45,186 nt of DNA from a virus, in IMG/VR virus record IMGVR_UViG_3300036945_001118, positions 1-45,186 of that record. One strand, written 5' to 3'. This document shows positions 13,552 to 21,231 of the stretch, one piece after another. Position numbers and translations under genes: made by a program. Numbering within the stretch: position 1 is the first letter of the stretch; each line of letters begins with the position of its first letter. Under the pieces are notes generated by a model, which ran no database searches, was not told the origin of the DNA, and saw nothing but the letters and a program-made list of their open reading frames with translations.

Positions 13552-13859
13552 TATTTTCCATACCCGCGGCGGAATGCTTCGTTTTCACGTTTACGTTGTT
13601 CTTCGTAATAACGTTGACGAGCTCCGCGACTACATGCCGCACGTTCGTTGTAAGTTGGAAATTGCTGGCAAGAATCATTGACAATGATAACTTGTTCTTG
13701 CACTGGTTGAGATACAACTACTGTTTTCGGCTGAGCCATCGCTGACCCAATGACCATACCAACACCGCCTGCAAGTATTGCAGTTTGCGCTCTTGTTGCA
13801 CACCCACTTGAAGTAAGTGTGATACAAATGGCTGCTAAAATGTAAATTAGTTTTTTCAT
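13551..13859 (-). CDS. Small lipoprotein, 102 aa
   Basis: The N-terminus MKKLIYILAAICITLTSSGC is a lipoprotein signal with Cys20 at the lipobox. A glycine-rich hydrophobic stretch follows (AILAGGVGMVIGSAMA), then a Gln/Val segment and a C-terminal Arg/Glu helix (ARQRYYEEQRKRENEAFRRG) with two more Cys before it. It would sit in the cell envelope of the infected Gram-negative host. Superinfection exclusion or lysis help are possible roles for phage lipoproteins; nothing here decides. Confidence 0.75.
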   Translation of the reverse strand: MKKLIYILAAICITLTSSGCATRAQTAILAGGVGMVIGSAMAQPKTVVVSQPVQEQVIIVNDSCQQFPTYNERAACSRGARQRYYEEQRKRENEAFRRGYGK

Positions 13860-13882
13860 ATTATGAGTACTTATGCAGGTTA

Positions 13883-14278
13883 TTATCTGCGCATTTTAGA
13901 AATGTCAACTGCTTCTTGATCTGAAAATACCGGGACTGCATTACTCTTGTGCATAGTTGCAATACCTTTCACTTTGGTACCTGTGTAAACCGGACTGTGT
14001 TTTAGTACTGCTACACCATTGTCCTGGCCCAGGCTTTTAATATGCTTGGTGTCACGGCCCGCTGGCACACTCAACGAATACGACTTGCTGAGTGGTTCAG
14101 CAGACATCGCACGTTTGCGTTTGCGTTCTTCTTCTGCTACGCCATGTTTCTTTTTAATTTCTTTCCAGTCTTTGTCCAATTGTTCCGCCTGACGTTTTGC
14201 TTCTGCTGAAGCCCATTTGACCTTGCCTTTACGCTTTCCAGTTGTAGTAAGTGCTGGGCCACAAAGATGCATTGACAT
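13883..14278 (-). CDS. Basic conserved-type phage protein, 131 aa
   Basis: It opens with MSMHLCGPALTTTGKRKGK, a start I associate with uncharacterised proteins of aquatic phages, followed by a highly charged helix (AKRQAEQLDKDWKEIKKKHG, RKRKRAM) and a C-terminal region with KGIATMHKSNAVPVFSDQE. Likely binds nucleic acid or a virion partner given its charge, but this is a guess. Promoter at 14307-14335. Confidence 0.7.
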   Translation of the reverse strand: MSMHLCGPALTTTGKRKGKVKWASAEAKRQAEQLDKDWKEIKKKHGVAEEERKRKRAMSAEPLSKSYSLSVPAGRDTKHIKSLGQDNGVAVLKHSPVYTGTKVKGIATMHKSNAVPVFSDQEAVDISKMRR

Positions 14279-14306
14279 ATTAAAGGTAAAAAGTTACAAT
14301 AGCTTT

Positions 14307-14335
14307 ATTATAAGTAAACGTAACCATTATGTCAA
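14307..14335 (-). promoter_or_regulatory. Sigma-70 promoter overlapping the start of the divergent GNAT gene
   Basis: Minus strand: TTGACA (14330-14335), 17 bases, TATAAT (14307-14312). The -35 box covers bases 2-7 of the GNAT coding sequence, so the divergent genes share control DNA. Confidence 0.75.
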
Positions 14336-14790
14336 CCTTTAAAGAAATCGGCTCAATCGTCGACAATACAAATACTTCCTATCGCATGTATTATGCAAAC
14401 GAAGTAGCTAATACGCCTGCGCTTGCTTATGTGTTCGAAGGCTGGGCCGAGTTGCTTAAAAACAACATGGCGTTTCCTAGGGTTCACTTTGGCAACAAGG
14501 ATTCGGTTGTTTGGATCGAAAACGATGCAGGCCAAATTGTTGCGCTTATATTGTATGCAATCCGCAAGGACGAAGATGACTGTTGGATCTTACTCACGTA
14601 CACTATTCCTTCCCACCGCGGCAAAGGCATTAACCCCAAACTGCTGGACATTGTAAAAGAAATTGCCAAGACCAAGTTCGAAATTAAAACAATATCAAGC
14701 AACATATTTGCCGCCAACACCAGTGCACTCAAAGCCATTGAAAAGACGGGCCGCAAAATTATTGCTTACCGGACCAGGCTCGACATTTAA
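14329..14790 (+). CDS. GNAT-family N-acetyltransferase
   Basis: This 153-residue protein has the GNAT core: strands around VWIENDAGQIVALILYA, the acetyl-CoA loop in IPSHRGKGINPKLLD (motif A, R/Q-x-x-G-x-G/A) and the late NIFAANTSALKAIEKTGRKI helix-strand typical of motif B. The acceptor is unknown. It is one of five plus-strand genes in the window. No ribosome-binding site is visible before the ATG, and the minus promoter of the neighbour overlaps its first codons. Confidence 0.8.
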   Translation: MSTFKEIGSIVDNTNTSYRMYYANEVANTPALAYVFEGWAELLKNNMAFPRVHFGNKDSVVWIENDAGQIVALILYAIRKDEDDCWILLTYTIPSHRGKGINPKLLDIVKEIAKTKFEIKTISSNIFAANTSALKAIEKTGRKIIAYRTRLDI

Positions 14791-14798
14791 AATTCCCA

Positions 14799-14827
14799 TT
14801 GCCCTTTGTGGCATTATCCGTTATAAT
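14799..14827 (+). promoter_or_regulatory. Probable promoter for the HNH gene
   Basis: TTGCCC (14799-14804), 17 bases, TATAAT (14822-14827) on the plus strand, 50 bases before the ATG at 14878. The -35 box is weak. Confidence 0.5.
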
Positions 14828-14841
14828 AAACTGCTTGTCAA
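14813..14841 (-). promoter_or_regulatory. Possible antisense promoter facing the GNAT gene
   Basis: Minus strand: TTGACA (14836-14841), 17 bases, GATAAT (14813-14818). It points into the 3' end of the GNAT gene on the opposite strand. Confidence 0.35.
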
Positions 14842-14846
14842 ATTTT

Positions 14847-14857
14847 GATAAGTATTG
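14847..14857 (+). promoter_or_regulatory. GATAAGTATTG motif upstream of the HNH gene
   Basis: Plus-strand copy of the motif also found at 36054 and 38547, 20 bases before the HNH ATG. Confidence 0.35.
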
Positions 14858-14877
14858 TTTTATTTGAAGTACAAATT

Positions 14878-15438
14878 ATGATCCTAGATAACCAATATCC
14901 AGCATTGCTACTAAATGCTGACTTCCAACCAGTGCAAATGCACCCGTTGAGCACGATCACATGGCAGGATGCCATTAAGGCTGTATTTTCAGATCGTGTC
15001 ACGGTGATTGAGGAATATGATGTTGATGTTCACAGTGGACATCAAACATGGCGCTTGCCATCAGTTGTGGCTCTTAAAGACTATGTTCGTCGCGACCAAA
15101 CTCCTACGTTTAGCAGGTACAATGTTTATCTGCGCGATCAATTTACTTGCCAATACTGTGGTAAGCCGTTTGAAACACGCCAGCTGACATTCGACCACGT
15201 TATCCCACGTGCAGCCGGTGGTGTTAGCTCATGGACCAACGTTGTTGCTTCTTGCTCACCTTGCAATCACCGAAAGGGTTCAAAGTTGCCAGCTGAAGCA
15301 AAAATGTTCCCATTAAACAAGCCTATTGCACCAAGTGCTTGGGACTTGTATGCTCGTGGTAAGAAGTTGCCACGTCATGGTAATCTCCACGAATCGTGGA
15401 GAGATTACTTGTACTGGGATAGTGAACTAGAAGCGTAA
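14878..15438 (+). CDS. HNH endonuclease, bacterial-type
   Basis: Start at 14878 gives MILDNQYPALLLNADFQPVQ, 186 residues, in line with bacterial relatives. Zinc and nuclease motifs are intact: CQYCG, LTFDHVIPRAAGGVSSWTN and ASCSPCNHRKG. The N-terminal half (TWQDAIKAVFSDRV, PSVVALKDYV) is the companion domain usual for this family. It differs from the degenerate HNH protein at 2302. It probably cuts DNA, as a homing or host/competitor-directed nuclease. The frame extended to 14845 adds an unlikely leader. Confidence 0.88.
   Translation: MILDNQYPALLLNADFQPVQMHPLSTITWQDAIKAVFSDRVTVIEEYDVDVHSGHQTWRLPSVVALKDYVRRDQTPTFSRYNVYLRDQFTCQYCGKPFETRQLTFDHVIPRAAGGVSSWTNVVASCSPCNHRKGSKLPAEAKMFPLNKPIAPSAWDLYARGKKLPRHGNLHESWRDYLYWDSELEA
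15380..15408. repeat. Long dyad inside the HNH gene
   Basis: GTAATCTCCACGA (15380-15392) is matched by TCGTGGAGAGATTAC (15394-15408), a near-perfect inverted repeat with a 2-base bulge and a 1-base centre. It encodes the sequence around HGNLHESWRDYL, near the C-terminus. Confidence 0.5.
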
Positions 15439-15440
15439 AT

Positions 15441-16037
15441 CTAGTACTGACCTGGACCGTCTACCAAGGCGATTGGATTAACATTCAGTCGCCTTGATTC
15501 TTGCCATTTACTTTCTGGCATAAGGTCAAGAATCAAGTGTGTTCTAAATTCAGTGCCTCGATTTGTTGCGCTGTGCATCACACGGTTGTTTAGCTCGTAT
15601 AAGTTGCCCAATTGCATGTGATACTCATCATCTTTCCAAAGTTGTACACACTGATCGTTGGTATGAATTGGAACATGCAATCTAACGCAGTTGTCATGGA
15701 ACCACTGTGGATCTTTGTGCCAACCTAGCGTTACTCCCGGAAGCAGTGTTGCAACTTCGCCGCGTATCCATTTATACCCTGCAAAGCGTGGCAATGCCAA
15801 GATCCAATCCAGTAACGGTTTAGAGGCTCGGAGTATTTCTAACTGCTCTTCTGTATAGTTCTTGGTTGGCTTGCTAATTGGAAAAGGATACTCGACCAGC
15901 TTGCCATCTGACAGGACTTTTTCAAATCTGTCGTAACTGCCATTGCCCCAGTTTGCTTTTTTGCAAGCTTCGATAATTGGGTCAACCAAGTTGGAATCAA
16001 TGGATTCAACTACTCTATAGTTTGATTCAAATAACAT
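15441..16037 (-). CDS. AspH-type non-haem iron oxygenase, 198 aa (no. 1 of 8)
   Basis: The iron/2-oxoglutarate core is visible as GWHKD (His107, Asp109), RLHVPIHTND, the late His155 in NNRVMHSATN and Arg165 in FRTHLILDLMP, the pattern of aspartyl/asparaginyl beta-hydroxylases. It would hydroxylate a protein side chain or a small molecule; the substrate is unknown. It forms a run with the genes at 16039 and 16736 (gaps or overlaps under 15 bases), so the three probably act together. Confidence 0.85.
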   Translation of the reverse strand: MLFESNYRVVESIDSNLVDPIIEACKKANWGNGSYDRFEKVLSDGKLVEYPFPISKPTKNYTEEQLEILRASKPLLDWILALPRFAGYKWIRGEVATLLPGVTLGWHKDPQWFHDNCVRLHVPIHTNDQCVQLWKDDEYHMQLGNLYELNNRVMHSATNRGTEFRTHLILDLMPESKWQESRRLNVNPIALVDGPGQY

Positions 16038-16038
16038 A

Positions 16039-16749
16039 TTACCAATCCAAAATTGTAGGGATAGTTCGTTGACTACGAGGGATGTTCTCTCTCACAGGCC
16101 AATGCTTTGCGTATGGTTCTACTGCACTTTTTAAAATATCAATTAACATAATGATACGTGGTTCTGTGCCTGTATGCTTTGTTCCATGAAATACATTGCA
16201 ATCATCAAAGCCAAACAGTTCACCATCGACCCATTCGTGACGTTCATTTTCAATGTCAAAAACGCAACCACTTGCTTGCTTTAAAACCAAGTGGAATCGT
16301 ATGTGATCGTCAACCAAACCCCAGTGGTGATTTAACTTGCTACCTGGCAATGCAATGTTAAAGGTAACTGCCCCGACTACATCAATGTTGCGCCAAATCC
16401 AATTTTGCATGAATGGCATATCGCATAGTCGATCTTCACGAAACTTGGCCTTGTCCCCGCCTGGACGCTTCCAGTTTTCCCAGCCCATTAATTCGGCCTC
16501 ATGGTGGTCTACAAAATCTTCTTTAAGCAATACAGGCATTGCTTTGAAATCCCCAACATACAAGGGTTCGCCAGTTAGGTCGGTAAGATAATTTGCCTTT
16601 GTGCCCATTTCAGCAGTGCTGGTTACTTTAGCTTCATCTGCTTCTCTTCGAACCACTGACATAAACTCATCGCGGATTGTGGTCCAGTTCTCAGTCAACG
16701 GATCTAGCAACTTGCAAGAATTAAAATAAATGTAATTACTTTGTTCCAT
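16039..16749 (-). CDS. AspH-type non-haem iron oxygenase, 236 aa (no. 2 of 8)
   Basis: The conserved part is LNHHWGLVDDHIRFHLVLK (His141 or His142, Arg151), then GELFGFDDCNVFHGT (His188) and PRIIMLIDIL (Arg198). This matches the two-histidine AspH pattern, including the F-D-D before the distal histidine. The N-terminal 120 residues are variable. It overlaps the TauD-like gene by 14 bases. Substrate unknown. Confidence 0.85.
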   Translation of the reverse strand: MEQSNYIYFNSCKLLDPLTENWTTIRDEFMSVVRREADEAKVTSTAEMGTKANYLTDLTGEPLYVGDFKAMPVLLKEDFVDHHEAELMGWENWKRPGGDKAKFREDRLCDMPFMQNWIWRNIDVVGAVTFNIALPGSKLNHHWGLVDDHIRFHLVLKQASGCVFDIENERHEWVDGELFGFDDCNVFHGTKHTGTEPRIIMLIDILKSAVEPYAKHWPVRENIPRSQRTIPTILDW

Positions 16750-17599
16750 ATAGCTTTTCCTTTAAGCTAATGTCGTGTTCAATGTTACAACGCCACATTA
16801 AACGTTCATCAGTTGCTTTTAAATCCAATTGTGTACGACGATGCACAAACGGCCAGTTGTCGTATAACACCATATCGTTTGGACTCCAGTGATGCTCGTA
16901 CACTGTTTCCGGAACTTGTGCCATTGCTTCCATCAGCTCCTCGACAATACCTGTGCCCATGCTCTTACCGTCGAGTTTGGTATCAATGATCCACGAATCA
17001 GACGTTCCGTGGAAATTGCATCTGGGACTCCACTTGCCTGTGATAGGTTGTTGCTTCATTGAAGGCCATTCAATGATGTCATTGCCCAGATGGTGCCAAT
17101 TTTGTTGCACGACAGTTCTTGCTTCCCAACGTGCCCTGAGTTTTGGATGCACTTGCGGATAGGCTTTTTCCATGTCAAGCCACACTGTAAAACCGGCTGC
17201 TGGATTAGGCACTGTTTTCATGTAAATGATACGATGCGGGAATTGAATACCTCCATCAACACGGTTAGCAATATCAGCATGCCACGGCATTTCCTTATCA
17301 GCAAGACGTCGACTGATCTTGTTACTCATTGCTGTAATGAACTTTGGATCGTTTGGTGATTCGGGATCTTGCACCAACTCCCATTTTTCAGTACTGTCGT
17401 GATAGTTTTTTGCAGTCCACGGTTCTCCCCATAGCTTACAAAATTTCCAATAAGTTAGCTTATCCCAATCTGGTGCATGGAACACCAGCATCTTACGCTT
17501 GTACAATAGAGTCCGAAGGGCAGTTGGGCTCTGCTCAAATATATCACTCATGTCAGTGAATTCGGTGCCCCAATCTGGGAAAATGTTTTTTATTTGCAT
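16736..17599 (-). CDS. TauD/TfdA-type 2-oxoglutarate oxygenase, 287 aa (no. 3 of 8)
   Basis: TauD-like features: MPWHADIANR (His107, Asp109), a long central insertion and the C-terminal NWPFVHRRTQLD (His253) with Arg in ATDERLMWRC. TauD relatives hydroxylate small acids, amino acids or carrier-bound residues, which contrasts with the AspH-type enzymes next to it. The start is uncertain: the ATG at 17599 touches a -10-like TAATAT, and no ribosome-binding site is seen. Confidence 0.85.
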   Translation of the reverse strand: MQIKNIFPDWGTEFTDMSDIFEQSPTALRTLLYKRKMLVFHAPDWDKLTYWKFCKLWGEPWTAKNYHDSTEKWELVQDPESPNDPKFITAMSNKISRRLADKEMPWHADIANRVDGGIQFPHRIIYMKTVPNPAAGFTVWLDMEKAYPQVHPKLRARWEARTVVQQNWHHLGNDIIEWPSMKQQPITGKWSPRCNFHGTSDSWIIDTKLDGKSMGTGIVEELMEAMAQVPETVYEHHWSPNDMVLYDNWPFVHRRTQLDLKATDERLMWRCNIEHDISLKEKLYGTK

Positions 17600-17628
17600 A
17601 TATTATATTTATTGGGATTGATTGTCAA
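17600..17628 (-). promoter_or_regulatory. Possible promoter abutting the TauD-like gene
   Basis: Minus strand: TTGACA (17623-17628), 17 bases, TAATAT (17600-17605). The -10 touches the ATG, so transcription would start inside the annotated frame; either the true start codon is further in or this is chance. Confidence 0.35.
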
Positions 17629-17641
17629 AGTACAATCTTAA

Positions 17642-18223
17642 TTAGCGTACCAACCATTCAGATGCAGTTGCTCCATTGGACAATGGTTTCCAATTTGGAT
17701 TAAGCGGACTTCCATTTTTAATTTTGGCTCTGCCCAACAGAACTACAATGCCCCATTCTTTACGTTCCCATCTTGGCAGATAGTGTTCTACTGTTTTGTT
17801 GGGATTTTTATATTTCTCACTTAGTACCTGCCGAATCAATTTATGTCCGTTCCAAACGTCATTGTAAAATGTAGCACCAGGCGGAACTTCAATGCCAGCA
17901 GGAATACGGTCAGCTTCGTACCAATGCCTATAGCTGTTGTTGGAGTCTATCCATTCAACCATTACTTGTGGTTCCCATAGTAATCGGTTGTATTCGTCAC
18001 GCAGATGTTTACCATGCCATTCTTCAGGACTGGCATTGCTGATTGCTGCCACTGAAGTATTGTCTCCGCCAATGACTCCGATTATGTCAGCTGGCAATGC
18101 ATCTTGGGCGGCAATTGCAATCTTATCATTGACCAGTACCACAGTGTGGCCCACGCGATCTTCATTGTCAGGGTTGCCGTCGACCCATTCAAACATTTCG
18201 GCATATCCAGTTGCTGTTGTCAT
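17642..18223 (-). CDS. Stand-alone Peptidase_G2-like protein
   Basis: The start, YAEMFEWVDGNPDNEDRVGH, then VLVNDKIAIA and DIIGVIGGDNTSVA, is the hallmark of the Peptidase_G2 / IMC autoprocessing domain, which normally forms the C-terminus of phage spikes and fibres and cuts itself off after trimerisation. WHGKHLRDEYNRL also fits. Here it is a separate 193-residue protein with no shaft in front of it. It may act in trans as a chaperone for a fibre, or be the remnant of a split gene. It lies between oxygenase genes and a terminator at 18261. Confidence 0.75.
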   Translation of the reverse strand: MTTATGYAEMFEWVDGNPDNEDRVGHTVVLVNDKIAIAAQDALPADIIGVIGGDNTSVAAISNASPEEWHGKHLRDEYNRLLWEPQVMVEWIDSNNSYRHWYEADRIPAGIEVPPGATFYNDVWNGHKLIRQVLSEKYKNPNKTVEHYLPRWERKEWGIVVLLGRAKIKNGSPLNPNWKPLSNGATASEWLVR

Positions 18224-18260
18224 AACTTTAATTATCTATTGTCAAAGCAAACTGTTAGTC

Positions 18261-18288
18261 AAAAAAAATCCTGCTCAGAGCAGGATTT
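18261..18288 (-). terminator. Intrinsic terminator after the 18293 gene
   Basis: Minus strand AAATCCTGC-TCTGA-GCAGGATTT followed by five more T: a 9-bp stem with a strong T-run. Confidence 0.9.
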
Positions 18289-18292
18289 AATA

Positions 18293-18991
18293 TTACAAAA
18301 CAATTTTAACTCTGGTCAATCTAGTCTCGGGCGTATTATCTCGATCTTGCCCGTGTGCTTTGATTACTCCAACAATGGGAAACTCTTCCGGAGAGTCAGG
18401 CCACATATCAATCATTTTACTCGACGACCAAAAATATAAGTTAGTGCCATCAGTGGCCCGAACCACACTACCAGGAAACGCCTTTCCTTCATACTTGTTG
18501 AGTACAGTTACTAATAACCTGACATGTTGGCCTACACTGCCCTGGTGTGTGCTAGTTCCAGCGATACGCAACATAACTTCTTGCTTGTGTTCCTTTTCAA
18601 TCTCTCTGCGATATCGTGCTGCCATGCAGGCCAAATATGCCATTCCCAAATTGGCATCAATTTCTTTTGCCACCAGCATGTTCATAATTTTCTGATCAAA
18701 ATCACCAAGGGTTCCATTCAGTGCATTGAATGCAAGCCCCTGGTAATGAACTGCCATACGTTCGCCAAATTCCCTATCTCCGGCGGATATATTAACTAAC
18801 CCCAATAAGATTTGATCCTTGATAATATCGCGATTTGGCCGATATGCCACATTACCAGTTGTCAGATCAATTTCAGGTAACTTAATGTATTTCTCATCAT
18901 TGATGCGATCGGCCATTGCTACCAACGCCCAAGCATCTTCAATAGGAATCTTTTGATTTTTTGCAAAAGACTTTTTTTGTTCTGCGTCCAT
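18293..18991 (-). CDS. Unknown phage protein, 232 aa
   Basis: Residues 1-140 are mainly helical, charged and Ala-rich (QKIPIEDAWALVAMADRIND, GMAYLACMAARYRREIEKEH). Residues 145-232 look beta-rich, with VRLLVTVLNKYEG, GSVVRATDGTNLYFWSS and FPIVGVIKAHGQDRD, suggesting an OB-like or nucleic-acid-binding module. I recognise no family. GGAG precedes the ATG. It ends the unit started at 20011 and is closed by the terminator at 18261. Confidence 0.65.
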   Translation of the reverse strand: MDAEQKKSFAKNQKIPIEDAWALVAMADRINDEKYIKLPEIDLTTGNVAYRPNRDIIKDQILLGLVNISAGDREFGERMAVHYQGLAFNALNGTLGDFDQKIMNMLVAKEIDANLGMAYLACMAARYRREIEKEHKQEVMLRIAGTSTHQGSVGQHVRLLVTVLNKYEGKAFPGSVVRATDGTNLYFWSSSKMIDMWPDSPEEFPIVGVIKAHGQDRDNTPETRLTRVKIVL

Positions 18992-19004
18992 GCTTGCTCC
19001 AAAT

Positions 19005-19388
19005 TTATGATACTTTTTTAGTATATGTCACATCCACTGATTCGGAATAGTAGCCGTTGCTCTCACCCAACCATCGAACGTCCACATAACCCTTAAAGGT
19101 TGCAAACTTGTAGAAAGTCCATGTGTAGGACTCTGATGGTTCGGCAGTAGAGTCTGCTGGAGTGTCCCCAAAAGATTCCTCTGCGGTCAAGATTGGTGTG
19201 TTTACCAAGTCTTCAATGTCACCTACAATGCTTTCAATGTACACTGATTCGCAACAATCTTGCTGGTGTGCAAACACATAACGCTCGTTTGCATTTTCAA
19301 AAATCAATTCACTGCCGTTTACGATCACAATAGGAAAGATTGTTCCTACCATGTTTCGCAATGCTTGCTCTGTTGTCATGTAACTCAT
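19005..19388 (-). CDS. Unknown phage protein, 127 aa (DUF7448-like)
   Basis: The segment FAHQQDCCESVYIESIVGDI with two adjacent Cys, followed by YTWTFYKFATFKGYVDVRW and GESNGYYSESVD, matches a conserved small phage family I recall as DUF7448. It seems to be a compact beta-rich domain. Function unknown. Two in-frame starts (MSY and MTT, four codons apart). Confidence 0.7.
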   Translation of the reverse strand: MSYMTTEQALRNMVGTIFPIVIVNGSELIFENANERYVFAHQQDCCESVYIESIVGDIEDLVNTPILTAEESFGDTPADSTAEPSESYTWTFYKFATFKGYVDVRWLGESNGYYSESVDVTYTKKVS

Positions 19389-19397
19389 TTCAATTCC

Positions 19398-19793
19398 TTA
19401 CCATAATATGGGTTCTTGTGTGTGTTCACCTTGAAGCACCAACATCATTTCATCTTCTTCTGTAAAAACTAAACCACAATTTTCAAGTACTGCTCGTCGT
19501 TGTTCTTTGCTTAACCCAGTCCATTCATCAACTGCCGCATAACTTCCACGTGCTTGAGCAGGCATAGTATCTTGCATCCAACCTACCAAGTGCTTTAATG
19601 CGTCAATGGTGTTGGCAGGATGACTACGCTGTACTGCACTGGCGAAATCATTGGCCAAAACTGCTGTAAAGAAACTGCCAGGCCCGTATCCATACACAAG
19701 ATAATTGAACATGGGATCGGCATAGTCCTTGGGCACCGACCATTGTGCAAACGTTGCTAACAATCGATTACGGCTGTGTGCTGTTAGATTCAT
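19398..19793 (-). CDS. Unknown phage protein, 131 aa
   Basis: Start at 19793 (MNLTAHSRNRLLATFAQWSV) is preceded by AAGAAGCACACA, a leader nearly identical to that of the next gene upstream. The protein is helical, with FNYLVYGYGPGSFFTAVLAN, ALKHLVGWMQDTMP and an acidic tail. Small proteins with the Y-G-P-G-S-F-F motif occur in aquatic phages. Function unknown. Confidence 0.65.
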   Translation of the reverse strand: MNLTAHSRNRLLATFAQWSVPKDYADPMFNYLVYGYGPGSFFTAVLANDFASAVQRSHPANTIDALKHLVGWMQDTMPAQARGSYAAVDEWTGLSKEQRRAVLENCGLVFTEEDEMMLVLQGEHTQEPILW

Positions 19794-19803
19794 TGTGTGC
19801 TTC

Positions 19804-19983
19804 TTACTGGTTAAGGGCGGCTTCGCGCTCACAGGCTTCATTCAGTGTGTTCTGTGCATCGTACATCTCATCACGTGCGACACGCAAGGCACGTTCCTTG
19901 TTGCTCCAATCGCTTTGTTGGGCTTCGTGGTAGGCAACCAGCTTCTCAGCGTATTGCAGGGCGAGTAATTGAACTGCTGTCAT
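19804..19983 (-). CDS. Small helical protein, 59 aa
   Basis: Start at 19983 (MTAVQLLALQYAEKLVAYHE) with AAGGAG seven bases upstream. Entirely helical and highly charged, probably a coiled coil (ERALRVARDEMYDAQNTLNE). The longer frame to 20052 would read through the promoter. First gene of the unit transcribed from 20011. Confidence 0.65.
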   Translation of the reverse strand: MTAVQLLALQYAEKLVAYHEAQQSDWSNKERALRVARDEMYDAQNTLNEACEREAALNQ

Positions 19984-20010
19984 TGTGTGCTCCTTGCTGT
20001 CTATGTGTTT

Positions 20011-20039
20011 ATTATAGCAAGAACAGGACCAAGTGTCAA
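20011..20039 (-). promoter_or_regulatory. Consensus sigma-70 promoter
   Basis: Minus strand: TTGACA (20034-20039), 17 bases, TATAAT (20011-20016), AACGG edge, leader AAACACATAGACAGCAAGGAG. Drives the small-protein unit 19983-18293. Confidence 0.88.
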
Positions 20040-20050
20040 CCGTTTTAGTC

Positions 20051-20083
20051 AAAAAAAAAGTGTTGTATTTCTACAACACTTTT
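20051..20083 (-). terminator. Intrinsic terminator after the AAA+ gene
   Basis: Minus strand AAAAGTGTTGTA-GAAA-TACAACACTTTT then five more T: a 12-bp stem and long T-run. Confidence 0.9.
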
Positions 20084-20102
20084 AAAAAGTACTACTTAGG
20101 GT

Positions 20103-21194
20103 TTAAAACGCATCGTAGTAGCTAAAGGTCTTTTCCTTTACTTTATCCAAAGTCAGTGTAATGCCTTCGGGGTTGACAAACACAAACTTACCAACTTGGC
20201 TATCGATTTTCTTCAGGTCCGAAGCACTGAATCGGATACGTTTCCAGTCCCAGTCGTAATCTCCGTCTTCGTCCTTTTCGTCACTGTAATTTTTCACCAT
20301 CAGGTCTACACTGCTTTGAAGTGGGTTACCTTTCCATTCCTGGCGTTCCAGATCTGATTCTTTGACTTCTTCGCCTTCGCGAATCATCTTAAAGGTAAAT
20401 CTATCCCCGCCATCAAACTCTGGCTTGACGTTCAACATACGCAGAGCGTCTTGTGGAGCTTCGTCGTAACGGTTCATTTCTTCAACGGTGGCTTTCAACA
20501 TGTCAAAGTTGAACTGGGCAAACAATGCCGCAATTTGGCACAGTTTTTCGGCGTGATGCTGAAGTGTTGCTTTCAAGTTGTCAGCACAGTACTCCATGAT
20601 GAAGTTGGCATCAAGTCCCTTGTAGTCCAGCATGTAAAACAGTCGGCCTGGCCGGTTGCGCATGTGTTGGTTCACACGCCACTTGTCGTTGCAAGTAAGA
20701 ACAAACAACTTCTTGCTTGGGAATACACCATCCAGCAAGGTCAATGCCTTTTCCTGGTCATCCTCATCGTAGACTTTTTCAAACTCGTCAAAGAGAACCA
20801 TACAAGGCTGCTCGATCATTTGCATGAATGCATTGAACTTGTCACCGACCCAAGGTGCATTGATAACAATACACGGGATATCGAAACGCCGGGCAGATTC
20901 AATTGCCAAGTTCTTGGCCAGCAAACTTTTACCAGAGCCTTTTTCACCTGCCAGCATAACACCTGTACTTGCAGTACGGTCCATGAACGTATTCAGGATA
21001 CGGTCTGTGTTTTTATCCAAGTCGCCGTAACGCTTGCCTTTGATTTCAAAGCTCTCAATGTGCTCAAGATAAAGAGGGCCGTCCATGGGCATTTCTTTTA
21101 CCACATAGTTGCCAGGAGGAAGTGCGTCATGGAGATCCATGGCTTCCTTGGTGCTTACACGGAAAGTGTTACCTGATTTCAAAAAGTAAGACAT
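20103..21194 (-). CDS. AAA+ ATPase, 363 aa
   Basis: Start at 21194 with AAGGA five bases upstream gives MSYFLKSGNTFRVSTKEAMD. Walker A is GEKGSGKS (around residue 85), Walker B is CMVLFDEFEKVYDEDD, and a sensor-1-like LFVLTCND and an arginine near RNRPGR follow. The C-terminal 150 residues have no clear homology. The AAA core resembles ATPases that load or remodel protein complexes; large aquatic phages often carry a similar gene of unknown role. Promoter at 21232, terminator at 20051, so it is a single-gene unit. Confidence 0.82.
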   Translation of the reverse strand: MSYFLKSGNTFRVSTKEAMDLHDALPPGNYVVKEMPMDGPLYLEHIESFEIKGKRYGDLDKNTDRILNTFMDRTASTGVMLAGEKGSGKSLLAKNLAIESARRFDIPCIVINAPWVGDKFNAFMQMIEQPCMVLFDEFEKVYDEDDQEKALTLLDGVFPSKKLFVLTCNDKWRVNQHMRNRPGRLFYMLDYKGLDANFIMEYCADNLKATLQHHAEKLCQIAALFAQFNFDMLKATVEEMNRYDEAPQDALRMLNVKPEFDGGDRFTFKMIREGEEVKESDLERQEWKGNPLQSSVDLMVKNYSDEKDEDGDYDWDWKRIRFSASDLKKIDSQVGKFVFVNPEGITLTLDKVKEKTFSYYDAF

Positions 21195-21231
21195 TTGAAT
21201 CCTTTGCTTATGTCTTTGTTGCTGTATGACT

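Noticed and set aside
15465-15496. Hairpin CAAGGCGA/TCGCCTTG as terminator of the HNH gene
   Set aside because: It lies inside the coding part of the convergent oxygenase with a 16-base loop and no T-run; could help termination but is not distinct from coding sequence.
18224-18260. Promoter before the Peptidase_G2-like gene
   Set aside because: TTGACT and GATAAT are present but 20 bases apart, and TTGACA lies too close to the start; no convincing spacing.
20451-21176. Plus-strand open frame of 241 residues
   Set aside because: It lies fully opposite the AAA+ ATPase, whose Walker motifs, ribosome-binding site, promoter and terminator are clear; the antisense frame has Cys/His/Val-rich composition and no start signal.
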